Assembly: GCA_035546635.1 (NCBI GenBank)
Contig: DASZWJ010000024.1
Coordinates: 1 to 40,481 of the forward strand
Source of the DNA: Gammaproteobacteria bacterium
GTDB taxonomy: Bacteria; Pseudomonadota; Gammaproteobacteria; JAURND01
Reading direction: 5' to 3'
DNA length: 40,481 nucleotides
Position 1 is the first letter of the stretch, and every line of letters starts with the position of its first letter. The notes below the pieces were generated by a model. The model had not been told where the DNA came from and did no database searches. It was given only the letters and a program-made list of their open reading frames with translations. Below are positions 1-7,907 of this stretch, in pieces. A program made the translations under genes and the position numbers.

Positions 1-118
1 ATCTTTTTAAAGTGGATGGTGTTTTTAGCTCAATAAATGGCGCTGGTTTTGTGGACATATATTTCTCCAAAATGTTTTATATTTTGGAGAGTTTAAATGT
101 TTGATGCGTGGTTATTAG

Positions 119-1267
119 GTGGGATTATTAGGGGTTTACGATTTAAAGCAACAATCCGATAATTTTCGCGCGGGGAAGCAAAAAACTCCAATTGATAATC
201 CTCATTTTTTTATCGCTAAAAACCCGCAATTGCAGGATGAAATATTGGGTAAAACAGAAAGCAAATTGAAATCAGATAGGGTTGGATTACTTGAAGGAGG
301 TCTATCTCAATTGGCGATGGACTATGCGCGGCGCTTTCGAAAAAATGGCTATACCGAGCCGGATAACAATGATCGCAGCCCAAAAGAATTTAAAAATTTA
401 CATGACTTTCTAAATACGCTGCTAGAAAACAATGAACAGACAATACAAGATACTTTAGATTGGCTGAATAAACACCACGGACGTGTCACCAGCCAAAAAG
501 CATTAGAATATGGAGCCGAGATGCATACAGATATCGTAGCGACAAAATCTACCTTCTTGGCCAATTGCGATCAAATGGGATTGCTGGTATTAGATTTTTT
601 AGAGCAACTTGGGTACAAAGGAGCTGCTGCTCTTGTTGAAATTATTGAAGACCAAGAAGAACAGGAGTCTACAACTGATAAAGCAGTGCAGGGTCATACT
701 TTTGTTGTAGTAAATACAGATGCTGGACAGCAAATTTGGGATCCCTGGACTAATAAAGCCTATTTTCTTAATGAACAAAATGCAATGGATCATTTAAAGA
801 TCTGGAAGTGGGGTACCAAATCCAATGGCACAGCCAATCATCAGTTGGAACCATATCACCCTGAGAAACATGAACTGTCACCCATTCCATTTCGTACTTT
901 GGAAAACCTAAGATCATTTCGCGAGGCTATGGCATTGGCTCGTGAAAATGAACTTGGACAAACCCAAGCGGATAGTAAAATCATTGCGAGCACTATACAG
1001 CCCTCTGATACTGAGCCTAAAATAGCAGACAATAAGGAAACAGCCGCTTCACTGTCTCAACAGACACAGCCCGTCAGTGATATCCCCATACCCGATGAAG
1101 CAAAGATAAGCTTATCTGCGCGAGATACACTTTCAGTACAAGTTTTGTCCCAAAAAGGAAGTCCAGCAATGTTTGGATTAAAAGGTACTACAGAAAACCC
1201 TACAAAAACCGTTTACACGCCGCCTACACCGCAGAACGGCATTCATTGCAATATGCGATTTTCATAA
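119..1267 (+). CDS. Putative papain-like cysteine protease (effector-like), N-terminus frameshifted
   Basis: I do not recognise a named family. The 382-residue protein shows an ordered Cys-His-Asp set: C150 in LANCDQ, H193 in QGHTFVVV and D208 in IWDPW. This spacing and local sequence resemble papain-fold proteases and transglutaminase-like enzymes found among bacterial effectors. Residues 40-120 are mostly helical and the last 100 residues are polar and low in complexity, as in many secreted effectors. No signal peptide or membrane segment is visible. The GTG at 119 has no ribosome binding site and follows a TAG at 116-118. An ATG at 97 has a good GGAG 8 bases upstream but lies one frame away and stops at 160-162. 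The gene probably started at 97 and suffered a one-base indel between 119 and 162. A second protein in this window (17656-19428) carries the same motif set. The protease role is inference. Confidence 0.5.
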   Translation: MGLLGVYDLKQQSDNFRAGKQKTPIDNPHFFIAKNPQLQDEILGKTESKLKSDRVGLLEGGLSQLAMDYARRFRKNGYTEPDNNDRSPKEFKNLHDFLNTLLENNEQTIQDTLDWLNKHHGRVTSQKALEYGAEMHTDIVATKSTFLANCDQMGLLVLDFLEQLGYKGAAALVEIIEDQEEQESTTDKAVQGHTFVVVNTDAGQQIWDPWTNKAYFLNEQNAMDHLKIWKWGTKSNGTANHQLEPYHPEKHELSPIPFRTLENLRSFREAMALARENELGQTQADSKIIASTIQPSDTEPKIADNKETAASLSQQTQPVSDIPIPDEAKISLSARDTLSVQVLSQKGSPAMFGLKGTTENPTKTVYTPPTPQNGIHCNMRFS

Positions 1268-1328
1268 TTTGTCACTCTATTCATCATCAACTTAAATAAA
1301 GTTGTCAAAAATAATTTTGTGATTCCTG

Positions 1329-2030
1329 TCACCAAACCTCCCCAAATGGCCGTATTTCCACTTCAAAAGACCATGTTGAAACCGGCTGCTCGGTTAACCA
1401 AAACGCATTGGCTGCCACATCTTCCGGCTTAATAAAAAAAGACTCCGGTTTATCAGGCATTCTCTTTCGGGTACTTGGCAAGTCAATAACACCATCAATA
1501 ATTATTAAAGACACATGAATACCCAAGGGACCCAAATACTTAGCCATTGATTCCGCAAGGCTGCGTTGTGCTGCTTTTGCAGATGCAAAAGCTGCCGTTT
1601 GAATTTTACCTCTTTTGGAAGAAGTGGCGCCAATGATGACAATATTTCCCGATTTGTTTTGTTTCATCATGGGAAGAACTTGTTGACTAACCAACATTAA
1701 ACCCAAAGCATTCACCTGCCAACATGACTCAAAATCCTCGGGTTTAATTTCTTCAATATTGCCCCAAACTCCTTTGCCTGCGTTGTAAATAACTATATTA
1801 ATTTGACCAAAATCCTGCTTAATTTGTGCAAAGGCTTTTTCGATAGAAACATGACTTGATACATCGCAGACATAGGCTTTAGTATTTTCCAATTCCATCG
1901 CAAGCTGCTGAATAAAATCAGTGGATCTGGCTAATAAGGCCAAAGAGTAGCCTTCTTTGGCAAATCGTTTCGCAAAAGCTGCGCCGTTGCCTGGTCCAAC
2001 GCCAACAATCACACATACCCCTTTTTTCAT
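1329..2030 (-). CDS. SDR-family NAD(P)-dependent oxidoreductase with Phe in the catalytic Tyr position
   Basis: The 233-residue protein is a short-chain dehydrogenase/reductase with a Rossmann fold. It has the nucleotide-binding glycine motif GVGPGNG (residues 10-16), an NAG motif at 83-85 and the IDG segment near residue 179. The usual active-site YxxxK is FASAK here (F148, K152), so the general acid Tyr is replaced by Phe. I recall related proteins that share the GVGPG start, an F-type active site and a RPxxExW end, so this is probably a subfamily trait rather than a fresh mutation. The substrate is unknown. The ATG is preceded by AAAGGAG at good spacing. The gene converges with the putative protease gene and is separated by 182 bases from the Sel1 gene upstream. 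Confidence 0.85.
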   Translation of the reverse strand: MKKGVCVIVGVGPGNGAAFAKRFAKEGYSLALLARSTDFIQQLAMELENTKAYVCDVSSHVSIEKAFAQIKQDFGQINIVIYNAGKGVWGNIEEIKPEDFESCWQVNALGLMLVSQQVLPMMKQNKSGNIVIIGATSSKRGKIQTAAFASAKAAQRSLAESMAKYLGPLGIHVSLIIIDGVIDLPSTRKRMPDKPESFFIKPEDVAANAFWLTEQPVSTWSFEVEIRPFGEVW

Positions 2031-2212
2031 GTTTTGCTCCTTTTAAAGTTTGATTGCTCAAGCTAATGAGTTTTGTGAAATATTCTAGCACTTTTGATAG
2101 AACCTGCATAAATAACCCTCGACAACACCAACAGTTGCCGCCTGGGATATTGCTCAAATGACATTTCATAATTCGAACTATGTCACCTGAAATGCGATTA
2201 ATGAGACTTATA

Positions 2213-4834
2213 CTAGGGAATTTCAAAGGAGTTTTTTTCTATTTCACCTTTTGATTTAGCACCCGATATCCTGGGTAAACTTGATGGTGCTTCAAACTTT
2301 ATTCGGGAAGGATTGGATGCAAAATTTAATGATTGAAATTTCTGCTCTTGTTCTAGATTTTTTTTCAGCGTGATCGCATCTTCATTTCCATGTCGAGCAG
2401 CAATTTCTATAAGCCGAATAGCTTCTGAGTCATGCTTTAGTACTCTACCACGTTCATCCAGTAACAATTTAAATTGCGCCTCTATATGCTCATGGTCGGT
2501 AGCAAGGTAATTATAGAGTTCTAGCGCTTTCAACCGGTTTTTTTTGACACCGCGGCCTTGTTCATAACAAATACCTAAACGATAAGTTGCCCACACATGG
2601 CCTTGCTGGGAGGCACGCTTATACCAATATGCAGCTTTTCTCACATTTCTTTTAACTCCTTGGCCTTGTTCATAACACAAACCCAAATGATATTGCGCAG
2701 ATACATGCCCCATTTTCGCGGCAAGACTGTATCGATAGACTGCTTCTTTTAAATCTTTTGGTATGCCTCGACTTTGTTCATGACAGAGAGCCAAGTGATA
2801 GTGTGCGGCTGCAACCCCCTTCTGTGCCGCAAGCTTATGCCAGCTAAGTGCTTTGCCTATATCTTCTTTAACCCTTAAAGCAAACTCATAGCAAAGGGCT
2901 AAACGGTATTGGGCTAAAGGATCATTTTCAGAATTGTCCAAGCAATGTGCACTGACATCTTTTTTAATTTGATTTGGTTTTAATGATCTAAAGATAATGG
3001 AAAAAGGCTTAAACTCAGACTGCACATCCAAGCCTTGGTCGACAGCTAATTGATAACATGCTTTGGCTTTAGTTGTATTTCGCGGCACGCCCCAACCATT
3101 TTCATAACATAAACCTAAATGGTATTGCGCCGGCACATGATCTTGGTCAGCAGCCAAACGATACCAGTGTACCGCTTCTCCTAAATCTTTTTTAACACCT
3201 TGACCTTGCGCATAACAGCGACCTAATGCATATTGTGCCAAAGGATGACCCTGATCGGCAGCAAGACCATACCAACGTACAGCTTGTTTCATATCCTTTT
3301 CGACACCTTGGCCATTTCCGTAGCACCAACCTAAATGATATTGCGCGCCAGAATGATTCTGATTAGCTGCCTGCTCATACCAATGTACAGCTGTCTTTTT
3401 ATCTTCTTCGATACCCCGGCCTTCTTCATAACACAGCGCTAAATGATATTGCGCGGCAACATGACCTTTCTTTGCGGCAGAATGATACCAGTGCACAGCT
3501 TGCTTCATATCCGCAGGACCATCATCCTGACCACTTGCATACAACATGCCGAATTTAAATTGCGCATCAGCATTATCCTGGGCAATGCCAAGATTAAACC
3601 AATGCAGAGCTTGTTCTTGGTTTATCTCAACGCCTCGACCGTGTAAATAGCATTCGCTCAAACGGTATTGTGCATCCTTCAAACCTTGTGTAGCCGCAAG
3701 CGTATGCCAGTGTATGGCGGCTTTTCTATCTTGTTCGACACCCCGCCCTTGTTCATAACAAAGACCTAAACTAAATTGGGCAGGTGCATAACCTTTTTCA
3801 GCGGCAGGATAATACCAGCGTACTGCCTGCTTCATATCTTCGGGAACACCACAACTATGTTCATAGCACCAACCGAGATTTAATTGCGCTTCAGGGAAGT
3901 CCTGAACCGCCGCCAAATTTTCCCAATATATAGCTGCTTTCACATCCTGCGCAACACCCAACCCTGTTCTGTAGCAATGCGCAATTTTATGTTGCGCCCG
4001 CGCATCCCCCTCTGTAGCTGCGAGCTGCAACCAATACACAGCCTCCTGTGGATTTTTTCCCACACCTAAGCCGTCTAGATAACACTGACCCAAGGCATAT
4101 TGGGCATCAACCATGCCTTGTTTAGCAGCGGACAAAAACCAATGCACTGCTTCTTTCATGTCTGCTATAACCCCTTTGCCTTCGGCATAACAGCAGGCTA
4201 AAAGGTGCTGTGCCTCTTTATCGCCTTTTTCAGCAGCAAGACGATACCAACGTGCGGCCTGCTTCAAGTCCTTATCAACGCCTTGACCTTGTTCATAGCA
4301 TAAGCCCAAATTCAACTGCGCAGTTAGCTCATCTTTTTCGGCAGCAAGTCTATAGCAACGCACAGCCTCTGACTGATCTTTTTCAACCCCCTTGCCTTGT
4401 GCATAACAGTAACCCAAATAGCACTGCGCCGCTGGATGACCGCCCTCTGTCGCAAGTAAAAACCAATAAACAGCTTCTCGTTCATTTTTTGCGACACCCT
4501 GGCCTTGGAAATAACAGTCACCTAGCAGAAATTGTGCCTCAACAAAGCCTTGATTAGCCGCCAATTGTAACCATTTAAATGCTTTTGACGGATTGCTTGG
4601 TACACCAAGACCGTCTTTATAACAGCATCCCAAATGATACTGAGCACCGGCATGGCCTTGTTCCGCCGCGAGATAAAACCAACTTACCGCTTCCTTATAA
4701 TCCTGTTTAACTCCTATCCCGCGTTCATAACAAAGACCTAAATTACATTGCGCAGCTGGATCAGCTCTGCCTTCTTTAGCATCAAGATAATGTATCCTGG
4801 GAATTTCTTGTATCACTTTCACTTCAGCACTCAT
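2213..4834 (-). CDS. Sel1-like (TPR-type) repeat protein with about 21 repeats
   Basis: The protein consists almost wholly of 36-residue Sel1-like repeats of the form AQYxLGxCYxxGxGVxxDxxxAVxWYxxAAxxG. I count 21 units. Units 1-16 run without a break, then about 36 non-repeat residues (from about residue 591, around FKPFSII) interrupt the solenoid before units 17-21. A polar tail of about 50 residues follows. Sel1 proteins are alpha-helical scaffolds for protein-protein contacts, and in Legionellales they are often linked to host interaction. No signal peptide is seen, so the protein is cytoplasmic or exported by a signal-less route. ATG at 4834 was chosen over an upstream TTG. It lies 9 bases after the stop of the small gene at 4844-5287, so the two are probably co-transcribed. 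The family call is firm, the role is open. Confidence 0.9.
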   Translation of the reverse strand: MSAEVKVIQEIPRIHYLDAKEGRADPAAQCNLGLCYERGIGVKQDYKEAVSWFYLAAEQGHAGAQYHLGCCYKDGLGVPSNPSKAFKWLQLAANQGFVEAQFLLGDCYFQGQGVAKNEREAVYWFLLATEGGHPAAQCYLGYCYAQGKGVEKDQSEAVRCYRLAAEKDELTAQLNLGLCYEQGQGVDKDLKQAARWYRLAAEKGDKEAQHLLACCYAEGKGVIADMKEAVHWFLSAAKQGMVDAQYALGQCYLDGLGVGKNPQEAVYWLQLAATEGDARAQHKIAHCYRTGLGVAQDVKAAIYWENLAAVQDFPEAQLNLGWCYEHSCGVPEDMKQAVRWYYPAAEKGYAPAQFSLGLCYEQGRGVEQDRKAAIHWHTLAATQGLKDAQYRLSECYLHGRGVEINQEQALHWFNLGIAQDNADAQFKFGMLYASGQDDGPADMKQAVHWYHSAAKKGHVAAQYHLALCYEEGRGIEEDKKTAVHWYEQAANQNHSGAQYHLGWCYGNGQGVEKDMKQAVRWYGLAADQGHPLAQYALGRCYAQGQGVKKDLGEAVHWYRLAADQDHVPAQYHLGLCYENGWGVPRNTTKAKACYQLAVDQGLDVQSEFKPFSIIFRSLKPNQIKKDVSAHCLDNSENDPLAQYRLALCYEFALRVKEDIGKALSWHKLAAQKGVAAAHYHLALCHEQSRGIPKDLKEAVYRYSLAAKMGHVSAQYHLGLCYEQGQGVKRNVRKAAYWYKRASQQGHVWATYRLGICYEQGRGVKKNRLKALELYNYLATDHEHIEAQFKLLLDERGRVLKHDSEAIRLIEIAARHGNEDAITLKKNLEQEQKFQSLNFASNPSRIKFEAPSSLPRISGAKSKGEIEKNSFEIP

Positions 4835-4843
4835 TATCAATTC

Positions 4844-5287
4844 TCAATCAAGCCTAAAATGTTTGCTATCTTCTGGTTGAACCTCAAGCCGCTTAGCTGT
4901 AATTAAACTGGCTCCGGTATAGAATTTGATTCGGCACTCCCTTGGCAGTTTTGGAATCTCTTTTTTCATCTCCTCTATCTCATCTTTATTTCCGTATCCC
5001 AATATTTCATTTAACAATAACAGCCCGGTCTTTGAATCGGGTTTAGGATTCTTTTCTAGATAACTCGTTTCAAGTCTTAATAAGTCTAAAGCGATTTCGG
5101 CAGATGCCTCATATTTACGTGCAGATTTTAAATAATCTGCAATTATCGAAGATTTTTTAAAAAAGATACTGTGATTTTTCTGAAAAAGATCTGCGTTAAC
5201 TAAGGATTCAATGGCATCAGCGCGAATGGATTGAATTGCTTCACTGTCTCTATCTTTGGGAATTTTTTCATAACTTGTTGATGACAT
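4844..5287 (-). CDS. Hypothetical helical protein upstream of the Sel1 gene
   Basis: I do not recognise this 147-residue protein. It is rich in charged residues and predicted helix (for example the EIALDLLRLETSYLEKN stretch), has no signal peptide and no membrane segment. The ATG has an AAAGGT ribosome binding site at normal spacing, and the stop lies 9 bases before the Sel1 ATG, so the pair forms a likely two-gene operon reading from about 5290. The tight pairing suggests a shared role such as partner or chaperone, but nothing in the sequence proves this. It is a convincing gene by start context and length. Confidence 0.65.
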   Translation of the reverse strand: MSSTSYEKIPKDRDSEAIQSIRADAIESLVNADLFQKNHSIFFKKSSIIADYLKSARKYEASAEIALDLLRLETSYLEKNPKPDSKTGLLLLNEILGYGNKDEIEEMKKEIPKLPRECRIKFYTGASLITAKRLEVQPEDSKHFRLD

Positions 5288-5495
5288 AATAATACCTTTA
5301 ATAATTCATTAATGTTGTGGAAGCTTTGTAATTCTCAACACATAGTCTTGCAATAAGGAATATTACTAACGCAGAATTAACAAATTATTAATATATATGT
5401 CATGAAACACTCAACTTAGCAAAAACGATCAAAACTGATTGTGATTTCATTGCTATATTTACCTCGTTCTTAAATCAATGGGCGGAAGTTAAAAC

Positions 5496-5880
5496 ATGAA
5501 CTGTCACCAGCGCTTAGAAAAAGTCATTACTTTTATCGGTGAGCATTTAGATAAAGATATGTCTCTTGAACAATTAAGCGCCGTTTTTTGTGTTTCAAAG
5601 TTTCACTTCCACCGTTTGTTTACAGCACTCACGGGATTATCCTTGCAGCAATATATTCGTTGGCTGCGTTTAAAACGCACGGCCTACCAGCTGATTATTT
5701 ATCAGGATCAATCCATTATTCATAAATATTGGCGAGACTGTTTATCCATTATATAGAGATTGGTTACCTAATTCTGGAGAACAGTTAGGCGATTTGCCTT
5801 GCATTTTTTGTTATTACAATTTCGATTATGAAGTGGCTGAAACTGAGGCGTTGACAGAAATTTGGCTTTTGTTGTGTTGA
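5496..5880 (+). pseudogene. AraC-family regulator with GyrI-like domain, internal deletion
   Basis: The first 75 codons encode the first helix-turn-helix of an AraC-type DNA-binding domain (SLEQLSAVFCVSKFHFHRLF, then GLSLQQYIRWLRLKR). The reading breaks just after DQSII, where the second helix-turn-helix normally begins, and stops at 5754-5756. From 5734 to 5880, in the next frame, the sequence reads VYPLYRDWLPNSGEQLGDLP and ends with LTEIWLLL. This matches the end of the GyrI-like ligand-binding domain that follows AraC HTH domains in this regulator class. The middle of the gene, roughly 150 codons judged from the usual length of about 280 residues, is missing. The product cannot be a functional regulator. 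Confidence 0.8.
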
Positions 5881-5984
5881 AGTTTTAAGACCTTTACCCT
5901 TGCGGGCTGAGGAATAGCCATAAATTTAGCAAGAGAAAAAAATCCTTAAGTTAGCAATTAATGCTTGAGTGCAGTCCGCCTGAG

Positions 5985-6007
5985 ATCCCGCAATCAAGTC
6001 GCGGGAT
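5985..6007. repeat. Hairpin ATCCCGC-N9-GCGGGAT
   Basis: A 7-bp perfect stem with a 9-base loop lies between the AraC pseudogene and the convergent effector gene. It may act as a bidirectional terminator, but no T-run follows on either side. It resembles small GTCATCCCGC-type dispersed hairpins. The rest of 5881-6084 holds nothing recognisable. Confidence 0.5.
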
Positions 6008-6084
6008 GACGAGTATTTTGGATAGCTTTCGTTGCTTTTAGCTTAAAACCTGCGATCTTGAGTAGGGAACCGAACCTTTACAAA

Positions 6085-7008
6085 TTAATCATTTCCCTTC
6101 CCACCCAAGCCAGGAGAAGAGCCACTGTTACTTACTCCCATTGTCTCACTAGCCGAGCTTGAAGCAGAGTTTGATATTGTTGCTGAACTTGAAGAAGAAG
6201 ATGACGATGATGGTGGAAAGCCAAATTTACTAACCAAATTGACTTTGACCTCTTCTAATTTTCTTGTAACTTCTGCATTTGATCTTTTAGGAGACCTAGC
6301 TGGTAATGGTGGTGGTAAATCTGGTGTTGTAAAACTCGATGAGGAATAACTGGGAGAAGAAGGAGTCCTGGGAGTCGTCGGGCTAGTCCTAGCAGAAGAA
6401 GTAGGAATACTTAGAACTGATGGCACATATGTCCTGAAAGCATCTAAAATTTTTCGATTATCATCTATTTCAAATCGTTTGTGCAGTAATTTTAACAAAG
6501 CTGCCGAAAACTTAGGTATAGGATTTTTTCCTATATTCTCATTTAAATGTTTATAAATAATTCCAGCAGCTTGCACAGAAGTAATGCTTAGGTTGTCGGT
6601 TAAATCCTTAACTACTTCACGAGAACCTTTTTTCTTATCATTGATTGAACCACCTGGGTGGCTATTAGTAAATGCATCCTTAGCCATACGCACAATTTCA
6701 AGCTGGCCATCTTTATTTCGTGTTTCCAAAAGAGACTGCATTACCGATGTTATCTTAGCTTCCTCGGAAACTCCAACCTCTGTTGTTTGGGCTTCCCCCC
6801 TTAATTGCTGGATTTTTGCTTTAAGAGTAACTAAGGAGCTTTCAACTGCTGATCCTATTGAATAAGTCCATATGTCTTTCCCCTTCAAATCCTTCATTTT
6901 TTCCTCGATGGGAACTGGTGCTTGCTCTTTCAGAGTTTCTTTGAGTAATGCTTTCTTAGGTTCACGTTCTTCACTAGAAACATCTTTCAAAAAATTACGT
7001 TTAGCCAT
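6085..7008 (-). CDS. Effector-like protein with SH3-ligand-like PPPLPAR motif (C-terminal part of a split gene)
   Basis: I do not recognise a family. Residues 1-200 are charged and mainly helical. Residues 200-240 are rich in Pro, Ser and Thr and contain PPPLPAR (232-238), which fits the eukaryotic class II SH3 ligand pattern. Residues 266-275 are a run of ten Ser, and the tail is Ser/Gly rich. Such features are rare in housekeeping bacterial proteins and common in effectors. The ATG at 7008 has only a distant GGAAG, 17 bases away. Upstream the same frame is open except for a single TAA at 7033-7035, and beyond it lies a 78-codon ORF with a good ribosome binding site. This is probably the C-terminal part of one gene of about 394 codons. 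An independent gene is less likely because of its poor start. Confidence 0.6.
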   Translation of the reverse strand: MAKRNFLKDVSSEEREPKKALLKETLKEQAPVPIEEKMKDLKGKDIWTYSIGSAVESSLVTLKAKIQQLRGEAQTTEVGVSEEAKITSVMQSLLETRNKDGQLEIVRMAKDAFTNSHPGGSINDKKKGSREVVKDLTDNLSITSVQAAGIIYKHLNENIGKNPIPKFSAALLKLLHKRFEIDDNRKILDAFRTYVPSVLSIPTSSARTSPTTPRTPSSPSYSSSSFTTPDLPPPLPARSPKRSNAEVTRKLEEVKVNLVSKFGFPPSSSSSSSSSATISNSASSSASETMGVSNSGSSPGLGGKGND

Positions 7009-7032
7009 TTCGAAGGCTTCGAAAGCTTCCGT

Positions 7033-7269
7033 TTATTCTAACAACTTATGGGCTATTTCTAATACTTTATTGGAATCAGGAGGGGGAATTGATGTTTCTG
7101 AGGAGAACTTCTTTGATGATAAAACTTCGGTTTCAGTCTGTTTATACTCTTTATCAGCTGCTTTGACCCTTTTCTCTATCTTATATATTATTTTATATAG
7201 TTCTGTATACCTTCCTATGACATCCTCTAAATCTGTTTTGTGCTTTATTTCATTAGGTCTACTAGACAT
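7033..7269 (-). CDS. Short ORF in frame with the effector-like gene (probable N-terminal part)
   Basis: The 78-residue product starts MSSRPNEIK, is charged and helical, and could form a coiled coil over residues 15-60 (GRYTELYKIIYKIEKR). ATG 7269 was chosen because GGAG lies 9 bases upstream, while the longer TTG start at 7290 has none. After the TAA at 7033-7035, eight sense codons lead in the same frame into the ATG at 7008. The pair therefore reads as one gene interrupted by a nonsense codon. No function is recognisable. Confidence 0.55.
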   Translation of the reverse strand: MSSRPNEIKHKTDLEDVIGRYTELYKIIYKIEKRVKAADKEYKQTETEVLSSKKFSSETSIPPPDSNKVLEIAHKLLE

Positions 7270-7509
7270 TTTCTTAATCTCCGAGTTCAATTATTATTTA
7301 TGCAAATACTCATGATTACGTTTTATGACTTATGCTATATTTATGTTCGCATATTATCGATATACAAGTAAAGTTTGATATGATTCTGCCTGCTGATATT
7401 ACTCATAGATCATCACATTAAACCTAAAATTATTTTAATTTTTCGTTACCACTATCCCCTTTTTTAAAGGGAGAAAGTAGTTACAATTTTTATACCACCG
7501 GGAGAACTC

Positions 7510-7890
7510 ATGCCATTAATTACCGTCACTATGCTCAAACCAAAAACAACGGAATTTAAAACTCAAGTAATCGATGCAGTTCATCAAGCACTAATAAACT
7601 CTGGTGTACCACACAATGATAAATTTCAAAGAATACTCGAATTAGACGCTGTGGATTTTCGCTTTGACCCAAGCTATCCTGATGTCAGCACGCAGCGCAA
7701 CAACGATTTCGTTTTAATCGAAATTCTACTTTCTGTTGGTCGCAGTGTTAAAGTGAAGAAAAAAATTGTCGCAGATATTATTAATACTCTGAAACAAGCT
7801 AATTTTGATCCAGAAAATATTATGATCTGTTTTAAAGAAACCACCTGGGAAAATTGGTCATTTGCCGGCGGAAGATTTATTCATGTATGA
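7510..7890 (+). CDS. Tautomerase-superfamily protein (4-oxalocrotonate tautomerase / cis-CaaD / MSAD type)
   Basis: The 126-residue protein begins MPLITV. After Met removal this leaves an N-terminal Pro, the catalytic base of the tautomerase superfamily. Its length, and an end of the form NWSFAGGRFIHV, match the double-length (beta-alpha-beta twice) tautomerase group rather than the 60-residue one. Members act on small keto or enol acids or dehalogenate acrylates. The substrate here is unknown. GGGAG lies 5 bases before the ATG. The gene stands alone, converging on the P-type ATPase gene 17 bases downstream. Confidence 0.82.
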   Translation: MPLITVTMLKPKTTEFKTQVIDAVHQALINSGVPHNDKFQRILELDAVDFRFDPSYPDVSTQRNNDFVLIEILLSVGRSVKVKKKIVADIINTLKQANFDPENIMICFKETTWENWSFAGGRFIHV

Positions 7891-7907
7891 TTGAAGCTGC
7901 CCATTTA

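Noticed and set aside
5380..5400. PmrA-type box (TTAA-rich direct repeat) upstream of the 4844-5287 gene
   Set aside because: The AT-rich sequence only loosely fits, without the expected direct repeat spacing.
6350..6730. RhoGAP-like similarity in the effector-like protein (GSREVVKDL and NPIPKF segments)
   Set aside because: There is a loose resemblance to the RhoGAP consensus, but the arginine-finger motif is absent and the similarity is too weak to claim without a profile search.
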